In this document: positions 5,221 to 10,297 of the stretch, piece after piece | Layout of the letters: each line of letters opens with the position of its first letter | Position numbering within the stretch: the first letter of the stretch is position 1 | Assembly (NCBI GenBank): GCA_002391195.1 | Contig: DGRZ01000043.1 | Coordinates: forward strand, 1 to 10,297 | Direction of reading: 5' to 3' | Length of the DNA: 10,297 bases | DNA from: Fibrobacter sp. UBA4375 | Lineage (GTDB): Bacteria; Fibrobacterota; Fibrobacteria; Fibrobacterales; Fibrobacteraceae | Position numbers and translations under genes: made by a program | The notes under the pieces: generated by a model | The model's database searches: none | What the model saw: only the letters and a program-made list of their open reading frames with translations | Told to the model about the DNA's origin: nothing

Positions 5221-5916
5221 TCACTTCCCGGACGAAACAATCACCTTTGCGGTCTTGAGTATCTTGTTCTTGAGCTTGTAGCCCTTCTGAAACACGGTGA
5301 CCACGTGACCTTCGGGCACGGTCTCGCTGGGCTGCTGCATCAGGGCTTCGTGCATGTTTGGGTCGAATTCCGCGCCGGTGGGGTCGATTTGCTCGAGGCC
5401 CGCGTCGGTGAGAATCTTTGCGAACTGGTTGTAGATCATCTGCATGCCTTTCTCGAAGGCTTCCAAATCCTGGGCCTTGTTTTCGCTGGCGAAGGCGCGT
5501 TCGAAGTTGTCCTGGACTTCGGAGAGCTTTTCAAGAAGCTTGCCGTTGGCGGTTTCGATGAGTTCCAGCTGTTCCTTGGCGGTACGGCGGCGGTAGTTGT
5601 CGAATTCGGCCATCAGGCGGAGGTTCCGGTCGTTGGCTTCGGCAAGGGCGGCCTTAAGGGCTGCAGTCGGGTCTTCGGCAGCGGGTTCCGCGGGCTGTTC
5701 AGAGGCGGCGTCTGCGGGCTGCTCGGCGGCAGCATCCGGACTGGATCCTTCGTCGCTTTGCTTCTCAGGATGACACTCCGAGCCCGAGACGCTCTCGTCT
5801 CTCGTCTCTCGTCTCTCGTCTAAATTCATCGCGTCTTCGGCGGCCTTAAGCACGTCTGCTTCGAATTTTGCTTTTTCTTCTGCGGTCGGTTCCTGTTCGT
5901 TCAAATCTTCTGCCAT
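5221..5916 (-). CDS. grpE: Nucleotide exchange factor GrpE
   Basis: GrpE drives ADP release from DnaK and acts as a cytosolic dimer. The 231-residue protein has the long dimerisation coiled coil from about residue 88 (LAEANDRNLRLMAEFDNYRR) to about 140, then the beta-domain ending FDPNMHEALMQQ, VVTVFQKGYKLKNKILKTAKV, the GrpE signature. The first 85 residues are acidic, Ala/Glu/Pro-rich and poorly conserved in the family. Within them, residues 32-41 are encoded by four tandem copies of a 7-bp repeat and residues 47-58 by a dispersed genomic repeat, yet the frame stays open. AAAGGA lies 9 bases before the ATG at 5916. A sigma-54-like promoter lies at 5993-6008. Identification is secure. Confidence 0.97.
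   Translation of the reverse strand: MAEDLNEQEPTAEEKAKFEADVLKAAEDAMNLDERRETRDESVSGSECHPEKQSDEGSSPDAAAEQPADAASEQPAEPAAEDPTAALKAALAEANDRNLRLMAEFDNYRRRTAKEQLELIETANGKLLEKLSEVQDNFERAFASENKAQDLEAFEKGMQMIYNQFAKILTDAGLEQIDPTGAEFDPNMHEALMQQPSETVPEGHVVTVFQKGYKLKNKILKTAKVIVSSGK
5744..5776. repeat. Dispersed repeat copy embedded in the grpE coding sequence
   Basis: The 33-bp copy begins GATCCTTCG and ends CTCAGGATGACAC, exactly the ends of the intergenic copy at 5177-5214. On the grpE strand it is translated as part of ECHPEKQSDEGSS. It lies in the acidic linker before the coiled coil, where added residues should be tolerated. Confidence 0.7.
5794..5821. repeat. Four perfect tandem copies of heptamer CTCGTCT inside grpE
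   Basis: CTCGTCT occurs four times without mismatch, encoding DERRETRDE on the grpE strand. Seven is not a multiple of three, so gain or loss of one copy would shift the grpE frame. The tract lies 18 bp from the dispersed repeat at 5744-5776, as if both arrived in the same non-conserved linker. Confidence 0.85.
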
Positions 5917-5992
5917 TTCAATAAATCCTTTAAAAAAATATCCTGACGGGCTACATTTTTACATTTTCTAGCCAAAATCACGCCCAAAGATA

Positions 5993-6008
5993 GCAAATTA
6001 TGTGCCAA
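5993..6008 (-). promoter_or_regulatory. Promoter of grpE: sigma-54-type element overlapping a Bacteroidetes-like sigma-70 element
   Basis: On the minus strand TTGGCACA-TAAT-TTGCT matches YTGGCACR-N4-TTGCW, and its -12 GC lies about 77 bases before the grpE ATG, almost the same distance as at dnaK. The same stretch can also be read as TTTG-N19-TATCTTTG, the housekeeping promoter pattern known from Bacteroidetes. The two readings are not exclusive and sequence alone cannot decide between them. Confidence 0.6.
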
Positions 6009-6088
6009 TGGCAAAGCACCGGAATAGAGTAGTTGCACGGGCAAATCTGGTATAATTTTGAAACATTTGTGAAAAAAAAGAATCAAGA

Positions 6089-6380
6089 GGCATATAAATT
6101 GCGCTATAATTATTTTTTTATATGCTTTTACAAAACACTTTTTGCTGTCAGGACATATAAAAAATGGAAAAACGGTATTTTTATATGCCCTAAAGCCCAT
6201 ATTTCACAAAAAATAAGGCGTATTAAAGGATCAAATTACATTTTATATCAGGTAAAATTGACGAAAATGCGTTCATGGGGCATATAATTTTTTTGAATGT
6301 TGCTTTTTATATGCCCGTGCAGTCAATTAAATAAAAATAAAGGCATATAAAACGGTGAAAAAAGATTTGTTTATATGCCC
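6089..6380. repeat. Periodic array of five inverted-repeat units (GGGCATATAA ... TTATATGCCC)
   Basis: Left arms lie at 6089-6097, 6151-6160, 6217-6226, 6278-6287 and 6342-6350. Right arms lie at 6117-6125, 6181-6190, 6241-6252, 6307-6316 and 6371-6380. The third unit is degenerate (GGCGTATTAA / TTATATCAGG) but stays in register. Equivalent bases of successive sites are 30-33 bp apart, mean about 32, close to three helical turns, and orientation alternates. Arms within the four good units are separated by 19-20 bases and units by 25-26 bases, and these intervening sequences are not conserved. Each unit could fold as an AT-rich hairpin. The array lies upstream of both grpE (-) and the lipoprotein gene (+). 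I know no element with this layout. Confidence 0.8.
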
Positions 6381-6483
6381 CTTCTCAATTTTAGTTTTTC
6401 TAGTTTACATAACCCGCATTATCGGCAATAAAATATAGCATTTTTTGCCCCAATTTGTCAAATTTGGCCAATCCCACATTTCC

Positions 6484-6498
6484 TATCTTTATATATTG
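6484..6498 (+). promoter_or_regulatory. Possible -10 boxes of the lipoprotein-peptidase operon
   Basis: TATCTTTA (6484-6491) and TATATTGT (6492-6499) lie just before the ATG at 6507, which has no ribosome-binding site. TTTG at 6463-6466 is a possible upstream element but its spacing (17 bases to TATCTTTA) is shorter than the expected 19-20. If one of them is used, the leader would be 10 bases or less. Confidence 0.35.
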
Positions 6499-6506
6499 TA
6501 AACGAA

Positions 6507-7187
6507 ATGAGCAAAAAGCCCTCCAAATATAGATTTATCCTGTTTGCGGTGGTCTGCCTTTTTTCAGCCGTCCTGCTGCAGAGCTGTGCGGCTACCCGAA
6601 AGATCGACGCGGCCAGCATCCTGAGCAAGACCAAGCTAGAATTCAAGGAACTCGCGCTGGATTCCGTGACCATCAATCCGGAGCTGTTCGAGCAGGTCAA
6701 TAACCTTAAGTCCACGCTGCTGCCGAACCCCCAGGTGGTGCTTATCGTGCAGAACCTGGCCAGAGGGATTATCGAGAAGGAACTTGGCAAGGCGCACCTG
6801 ACGGCCGTCATGACGGCAAACAACCAGAGCCCGGACACCCTGTGGGTCCGGAATTTGAAGGCGAACCTTTTCTTGGATACCCTGATAGAACTGCCATTGC
6901 AGCTGAAGGATTCTACGGTGCTTTTGCCCGGCGCAAGCGACATCACGCTTACGACGGACTTTCCGCTGGACAAAAGGCTTCTCTCCCTGACCGGAATCAC
7001 CAAGTACCGCGCCAAGGGCGAAATTTCCGTATCCCTGGAAGCCGAAGGCCCGCTAGTCTCCTTTGATTTTGACATAGAACATCCCATTTCTCCCGAAGAA
7101 ATGCGTGCCCTGGAAGACAGGGCCCGGAAATCCCTTTTGGACGGCCTTGTCAGTGACTGGGTCTATTCCATTTTCCCGAAGGAATGA
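6507..7187 (+). CDS. Predicted lipoprotein, unknown function
   Basis: The 226-residue protein has a lipoprotein signal: a basic N-terminus (MSKKPSKYR), a hydrophobic stretch and the lipobox LLQSC, with the lipidated Cys at about residue 27. The mature part alternates short hydrophobic strands: FKELALDSVTINPELF, LWVRNLKANLFLDTLIELPL and AKGEISVSLEAEGPLVSFDF. This is reminiscent of the LEA14/WHy fold of periplasmic or envelope proteins, but the likeness is loose and no family is assigned. The C-terminus is a charged amphipathic helix. The gene overlaps the following peptidase gene region (ATGA at 7184-7187), so the two form an operon. There is no clear ribosome-binding site before the ATG. Membrane anchoring is well supported; the role is unknown. 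Confidence 0.85.
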   Translation: MSKKPSKYRFILFAVVCLFSAVLLQSCAATRKIDAASILSKTKLEFKELALDSVTINPELFEQVNNLKSTLLPNPQVVLIVQNLARGIIEKELGKAHLTAVMTANNQSPDTLWVRNLKANLFLDTLIELPLQLKDSTVLLPGASDITLTTDFPLDKRLLSLTGITKYRAKGEISVSLEAEGPLVSFDFDIEHPISPEEMRALEDRARKSLLDGLVSDWVYSIFPKE

Positions 7188-7189
7188 TT

Positions 7190-8890
7190 ATGAAACTCCC
7201 CCGTCGTTTTGTCCCCGAAAACCTGAATCCCGATGACGAAAAGAAGATTAGCGAGCTTTACCGGAGCCTGCTATTGCGGGACATTCCCGCGGCCGCCACT
7301 CCCCTACGGGACTGGATTCTGGACTGGAGCGAGCTGAACTCTGTGCTGGGCGAAGTCAGTTGCCGCCGCTACGTGGCCATGACCTGCGACACCAAGGACG
7401 AAAAGGCTGCCAAGGCCTATGCCGACTTTGTAGAAAACATCCAGCCTGTCATCAACGAATACGATGACAAGCTGAACAAGAAACTGATGGCCCACCCCTC
7501 CAAGGACGCTCTCAAGGGCGAGTTCGGCGAATGGTTCAAGGGCGTCCAGGTTTCCCTGGACCTGTTCTCCCCCGACAATATTCCCCTGGAGACCGAAGAA
7601 AACAAGGAAATTCAGGCCTACCAGAAGATTACCGGCGGCATGAGCGTGGAGTTCGAAGGCAAGACTCAGACCATGCAGCAGATGGCGACCTACATGGAAA
7701 ATACGGACCGGGGCTTGCGGGAACGGGCCTGGCGGGCCATGTGGGAACGCCGCCTCAAGGACAAGGACGCCCTGGACGGGGCTTTTGATAAGTTGTTCAA
7801 AATCCGCAAGGAAATCGCCAGGAACGCCCACTGCAAGGACTTTATCGACTACATTTTCCTCGCGAAGCACCGGTTCGACTACTCCCCCGCCGACTGCGAA
7901 GCTTTCCACGAAAGCATCGAGAAGCTGGTGCTCCCCCTGCTGAAAGAAATCTACAAGAAGCGCGCCCAGAAAATGGGTCTTGAAAAGCTCAGGCCTTGGG
8001 ACTTGGACGTCGACCCGCTGAACAGGCCCGCCCTCAAGCCATATTCTAGCGGAGCAGAACTCATCGAGAAGGTGGACCGGATTTTCGAAAGCATCCACCC
8101 CCAGGCAGGCAAGTGGGCCAGGGAGATGCAGGCCCAGAACCTTATCGACCCGGATTCCAGGCTCGGCAAGGCCCCCGGCGGCTACCAGATCGGCTTTGAC
8201 GAGAGCCGCCTCCCCTTTATCTTCATGAATTCCGCCTGCACCGACCGGGACATCTACACGCTGCTGCACGAATCGGGACATTCTTTCCACCAGTTCGCCC
8301 TGGCGAACCAGCCTATTGTGGCCTACAGGGACGTTCCTGCGGAATTTGCGGAAGTGGCCAGCATGAGCATGGAACTCATCGGCATGTCCAACCTGAAACC
8401 CTTCTACGAAGACGACCACGAGGCCATTTCCCGGAGTATTTTGTGCGAACTGACGGATGTCATCTGGCTGTTCCCCTGGGTGGCCAGCGTGGACAGTTTT
8501 CAGCACCGCATCTACAGCTTCCCGGAGCACACGGCCAGCGACCGCACCGACATCTGGAACGAAATCATGGACCGCTACGACGCAGGCATCGACTATTCGG
8601 GCCTGGAAGCGGTCCGCGGAAACCTCTGGCAAAAGCAGCTCCACATTTTCGAGTGCCCGTTCTACTACATCGAGTACGGAATCGCCCAGATTGGCGCCCT
8701 GCAGGTATGGGCGAACTTCAAGAAAGACCCGAAAAAGGCCATTGACGACCTGTTCCGGGCCGAAAGTCTGGGGAGCAGCCGCCCCCTGCCGGAGCTTTTT
8801 GCCGCCGCAAACATCAAGTTCGACTTCACCCCCAAGACGCTCGAACCGCTGATGCAGGTCGTGTGGGATGAGCTTTCTGTTAGTGATTAG
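7190..8890 (+). CDS. M3-family oligoendopeptidase (PepF-like)
   Basis: M3 enzymes are zinc metallopeptidases that cut short peptides, usually in the cytoplasm. The 566-residue protein has the zinc site HESGH at residues 360-364 inside YTLLHESGHSFHQFAL, with a likely third ligand Glu388 in AEFAEVASMSMEL, the usual 24-25 residues later. FECPFYYIEYGIAQIGALQVW (two turns of the C-terminal helical region) matches the substrate-side Tyr region of M3B oligoendopeptidases. Length fits the family. An upstream in-frame ATG at 7184 overlaps the lipoprotein stop, but AAGGA (7179-7183) touches it; the same box is 6 bases before the ATG at 7190, so that start is preferred. No signal peptide is seen. Co-expression with a lipoprotein gives no clear clue to its substrate. 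Confidence 0.93.
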   Translation: MKLPRRFVPENLNPDDEKKISELYRSLLLRDIPAAATPLRDWILDWSELNSVLGEVSCRRYVAMTCDTKDEKAAKAYADFVENIQPVINEYDDKLNKKLMAHPSKDALKGEFGEWFKGVQVSLDLFSPDNIPLETEENKEIQAYQKITGGMSVEFEGKTQTMQQMATYMENTDRGLRERAWRAMWERRLKDKDALDGAFDKLFKIRKEIARNAHCKDFIDYIFLAKHRFDYSPADCEAFHESIEKLVLPLLKEIYKKRAQKMGLEKLRPWDLDVDPLNRPALKPYSSGAELIEKVDRIFESIHPQAGKWAREMQAQNLIDPDSRLGKAPGGYQIGFDESRLPFIFMNSACTDRDIYTLLHESGHSFHQFALANQPIVAYRDVPAEFAEVASMSMELIGMSNLKPFYEDDHEAISRSILCELTDVIWLFPWVASVDSFQHRIYSFPEHTASDRTDIWNEIMDRYDAGIDYSGLEAVRGNLWQKQLHIFECPFYYIEYGIAQIGALQVWANFKKDPKKAIDDLFRAESLGSSRPLPELFAAANIKFDFTPKTLEPLMQVVWDELSVSD

Positions 8891-8911
8891 TGGTTGGTGG
8901 TTGGTGGTTAG
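8891..8911. repeat. Three tandem heptamers (TGGTTGG) right after the peptidase stop codon
   Basis: TGGTTGG occurs at 8891-8897 and 8898-8904, and TGGTTAG at 8905-8911, starting directly after the stop codon. Like the tract in grpE, the unit is 7 bp. Confidence 0.7.
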
Positions 8912-8999
8912 GATATGTACAAAAAAGACATCTTGATATCAGCGTTCCTGTATACTAACCATTGTATACTAACCACAGTTTACAGTTTTTTTGTTTTTT
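8904..8999 (+). terminator. Possible terminator with inverted and direct repeats after the peptidase gene
   Basis: GTGGTTAG (8904-8911) and CTAACCAC (8969-8976) form a perfect 8-bp inverted repeat. T-runs follow from about 8986 to 8991 and 8994 to 9001. The loop is long (57 bases), so this is an unusual terminator. A 12-bp direct repeat, GTATACTAACCA, occurs at 8950-8961 and 8964-8975 inside it. Confidence 0.4.
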
Positions 9000-9024
9000 T
9001 TATGCAAAAATGGCCTAAAATCGG

Positions 9025-9053
9025 TTGACAAGGGCAAAAAAAACATCTATATT
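9025..9053 (+). promoter_or_regulatory. Strong sigma-70-type promoter of tRNA-Ser and rpoZ
   Basis: TTGACA (9025-9030) is followed by exactly 17 bases and TATATT (9048-9053), extending to TATATTTG. Initiation near 9060 is about 10 bases before the mature tRNA. Confidence 0.85.
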
Positions 9054-9069
9054 TGGCCTCACATCCTAA

Positions 9070-9154
9070 GGAGGGATGGCCGAGTGGTTGAAGGCGCACG
9101 CTTGGAAAGCGTGTTTACTTTACGGTAACGAGGGTTCGAATCCCTCTCCCTCTT
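9070..9154 (+). tRNA. tRNA-Ser, anticodon GGA (reads UCC/UCU)
   Basis: The acceptor GGAGGGA (9070-9076) pairs with TCCCTCT (9147-9153). TGGCCGAGTGGTTGAAGG is the type II D-arm. The anticodon arm is CACGC-TTGGAAA-GCGTG with anticodon GGA. A long variable arm follows (around TTTACTTTACGGTAAC), then the T-arm GAGGG-TTCGAAT-CCCTC. No CCA is encoded. The first pair is G-U, and the base at position 73 would be U, not the G usual in bacterial tRNA-Ser. The gene shares a transcript with rpoZ, which begins 23 bases later without a terminator between them. Confidence 0.95.
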
Positions 9155-9177
9155 CTAAAAATTTCGGAGGTACCCCG

Positions 9178-9498
9178 ATGTCCGACCAGAGAGTTTATCT
9201 CGACGATATTTACGCTAGCAAGGAATGCCAAGGTTCTGTTTTCCGTGCCGTGGTCATGATGGCCCACGAGGCCCGTTTCCTCAACAGCCAGGCCGGTCAG
9301 GGTTACATCCAGCTCACCAAGAAGCCCACCACTATCGCCATGTACAAGTTCAAGGAAGGCAAGCTTTCCATGATTGAAAAGGCAAGCAACGACGTGACCG
9401 AAGAAGCCATTGCCGCTTCTGCAGCCGCTGAATCCGAAAACGTTGCGGAAAACGCTGCCGCCAATGCCGAAGCAGCCGACGCCGCTTTCGGTGTGTAA
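9178..9498 (+). CDS. rpoZ: RNA polymerase omega subunit (RpoZ-like)
   Basis: Omega helps assemble and stabilise RNA polymerase by clamping the beta-prime subunit. The 106-residue protein has the core omega pattern: GSVFRAVVMMAHEARFLN (about 19-36) and KKPTTIAMYKFKEGKL (about 48-63), matching the conserved R...A..R and KPTTIAL...GK of the family. After residue 75 it carries a low-complexity Ala/Glu tail (AAAESENVAENAAANAEAA) not found in short omegas. CGGAGG (9165-9170) lies 7 bases before the ATG at 9178. A longer reading starting at 9076 would run through the tRNA and is rejected. It is co-transcribed with tRNA-Ser and followed by a clear terminator. The family call is good, though divergent from E. 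coli omega. Confidence 0.82.
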   Translation: MSDQRVYLDDIYASKECQGSVFRAVVMMAHEARFLNSQAGQGYIQLTKKPTTIAMYKFKEGKLSMIEKASNDVTEEAIAASAAAESENVAENAAANAEAADAAFGV

Positions 9499-9518
9499 TT
9501 CCGAAACTTTTTGAAATG

Positions 9519-9550
9519 ATACCTCGGACTAACCTCCGGGGTATTTTTTT
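9519..9550 (+). terminator. Rho-independent terminator after rpoZ
   Basis: ATACCTCGG (9519-9527) pairs with CCGGGGTAT (9536-9544), nine pairs including one G-U, around an 8-base loop. A run of T follows to 9550. It ends the tRNA-Ser/rpoZ transcript. Confidence 0.9.
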
Positions 9551-9562
9551 GTATTCACCTTC

Positions 9563-9595
9563 CGGGGCTGTCTTTTTTTGCTATCTTTAGCCCCG
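9563..9595 (+). promoter_or_regulatory. fba promoter region: -10 box framed by a perfect inverted repeat
   Basis: TATCTTTA (9582-9589) fits the -10 pattern seen elsewhere in the window. It lies between CGGGGCT (9563-9569) and AGCCCCG (9589-9595), a perfect 7-bp inverted repeat with a 19-base centre. This could be an operator or a hairpin. No convincing -35 box is seen. Confidence 0.45.
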
Positions 9596-9608
9596 TAACT
9601 TTTAAACC

Positions 9609-9624
9609 GGCGACCCAGGTCGCC
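9609..9624 (+). promoter_or_regulatory. GC-rich hairpin in the fba leader
   Basis: GGCGAC-CCAG-GTCGCC is a perfect 6-bp stem with a 4-base loop, 22 bases before the fba start codon. No U-run follows. It may stabilise the 5' end of the mRNA or tune translation. Confidence 0.5.
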
Positions 9625-9646
9625 ACACAATCAAGAGGTAAATCAA

Positions 9647-10297
9647 ATGGCAGTTTCTTACAAGGAACTCGGCCTGGTGAACACCAGGGAAATGTTTGCA
9701 AAGGCTGTTAAGGGTGGCTACGCTATCCCGGCTTTCAACTTCAACACCATGGAACAGATGCAGGCTATCGTGCAGGCTGCTGTCAAGCAGAAGTCTCCGG
9801 TGATTATGCAGGTCTCTAAGGGTGCTCGTAACTACGCAAACGGCACCATCCTCCGCTACATGGCCCAGGGTGCTGTTGAATACGCCAAGGAACTCGGCTG
9901 CGCCAATCCGCAGATCGTGCTCCACCTCGACCACGGTGACTCTTTCGAACTCTGCAAGGACTGCATCGACAACGGTTTCTCTTCCGTGATGATCGACGGT
10001 TCCGCTCTTCCGTACGAAGACAACATCGCCCTCACCAAGAAGGTTGTTGAATACGCTCACCAGCACGACGTGACCGTCGAAGCTGAACTCGGCGTGCTCG
10101 CCGGTGTGGAAGACGAAGTCCAGGCTGAAGAATCCCACTACACCAAGCCGGAAGAAGTGATCGACTTCGCTACCCGTACGGGCTGCGACTCCCTCGCTAT
10201 CTCCATCGGTACCAGCCACGGTGCTTACAAGTTCAAGCCGGAACAGTGCACTCGCGACCCGAAGACTGGCAGGCTCGTTCCGCCTCCCCTGGCATTC
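9647..10297 (+). CDS. fba: Class II fructose-1,6-bisphosphate aldolase, 5' part, cut by right window edge
   Basis: The enzyme reversibly cleaves fructose 1,6-bisphosphate into dihydroxyacetone phosphate and glyceraldehyde 3-phosphate, using a divalent metal, in cytosolic glycolysis and gluconeogenesis. The visible 217 codons begin MAVSYKELGLVNTREMFAKA. They include the N-terminal AIPAFNFNTMEQMQA, the active site VLHLDHGDSFE (Asp95 catalytic, His96 metal ligand), TVEAELGVLAGVEDE (metal-binding Glu near 147) and SIGTSHGAYKF (metal-binding His191). All expected catalytic residues up to here are present; the rest of a roughly 330-residue protein lies beyond the edge. AGAGG lies 7-8 bases before the ATG. 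Codon choice is strongly biased (CTC, GGT, GAA, AAG), as in a highly expressed gene. Identification is secure. Confidence 0.97.
   Translation, partial: MAVSYKELGLVNTREMFAKAVKGGYAIPAFNFNTMEQMQAIVQAAVKQKSPVIMQVSKGARNYANGTILRYMAQGAVEYAKELGCANPQIVLHLDHGDSFELCKDCIDNGFSSVMIDGSALPYEDNIALTKKVVEYAHQHDVTVEAELGVLAGVEDEVQAEESHYTKPEEVIDFATRTGCDSLAISIGTSHGAYKFKPEQCTRDPKTGRLVPPPLAF

Noticed and set aside
5305..5823. Open frame on the plus strand (172 codons)
   Set aside because: It is antisense to grpE and its Gly/Val/Phe-rich translation is typical of a shadow frame.
5901..6287. Small open frames through the periodic array (minus 5901-6200, plus 6033-6287)
   Set aside because: They run through the repeat arms in changing frames, with no ribosome-binding site and low-complexity translations. 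The repeats are not in a constant reading frame.
6089..6380. CRISPR array
   Set aside because: The conserved segments are only 9-10 bp and alternate in orientation. No long direct repeat exists and no cas gene is in the window.
7304..8644. Long open frame on the minus strand (446 codons)
   Set aside because: It lies opposite the M3 peptidase gene with its HESGH site. The antisense product has no recognisable domain and no ribosome-binding site.
9076..9177. Longer start for the rpoZ-like gene
   Set aside because: It would run through tRNA-Ser. CGGAGG is correctly placed before the ATG at 9178, and the omega-like sequence begins there.
9602..10219. Open frame on the minus strand (205 codons)
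   Set aside because: It is antisense to the class II aldolase gene, whose active-site motifs are intact.

Overview
The window looks like chromosomal DNA of a Fibrobacter-type bacterium (phylum Fibrobacterota, FCB superphylum). This is an inference. It rests on a divergent FCB-style omega subunit with an Ala/Glu-rich tail, a short family-2 ThiF, -10 boxes of the TATATTTG/TATCTTTG kind, and dispersed repeats of the GTCATCCTGAGCGAAG and GTCATCCCCGCGTAGGCGGGGAT classes. No 16S or other direct taxonomic marker is present.

Layout, left to right. 1-1193 (-): 5' part of dnaK, running off the left edge. 1194-1579: dnaK control region with a sigma-54-type promoter and a perfect inverted repeat, then dispersed repeats. 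1580-2618 (-): an AT-rich, translationally coupled pair of unknown genes that look acquired. 2785-4243: a toxin-antitoxin patch with an orphan antitoxin-like gene (-), a RelB/DinJ-type antitoxin without a toxin (+), a complete DUF2281-like antitoxin plus RelE/ParE toxin pair (+), and a decayed DUF2442-like gene. 4289-5130 (-): thiF and thiS. 5221-5916 (-): grpE, with repeat DNA embedded in its coding sequence. 5917-6506: a long AT-rich non-coding gap holding the grpE promoter and a periodic array of inverted repeats. 6507-8890 (+): a lipoprotein gene overlapping an M3-family oligoendopeptidase gene. 9025-9498 (+): promoter, tRNA-Ser(GGA) and an rpoZ-like gene, apparently one transcript ending at a clear terminator. 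9647-10297 (+): 5' part of a class II fructose-bisphosphate aldolase gene, running off the right edge.

How the parts relate. DnaK and GrpE are partners in the Hsp70 cycle and lie on the same strand about 4 kb apart. Each start codon is preceded, at almost the same distance, by the same TTGGCAC-N5-TTGCT element, the -24/-12 consensus of sigma-54. This suggests shared control despite the separation. The thi genes and the toxin-antitoxin patch lie between them and may be later insertions.

Most unusual signal: at 6089-6380, ten short sites (consensus GGGCATATAA / TTATATGCCC) alternate in orientation about every 32 bp, close to three helical turns. They form five inverted-repeat units with a period near 63 bp and non-conserved sequence between the arms. 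I do not recognise it as a known element. Other signals are dispersed and heptamer repeats translated inside grpE, palindromes placed in the promoter spacers of three antitoxin-like genes, and two antitoxins with different N-termini sharing one C-terminal motif.
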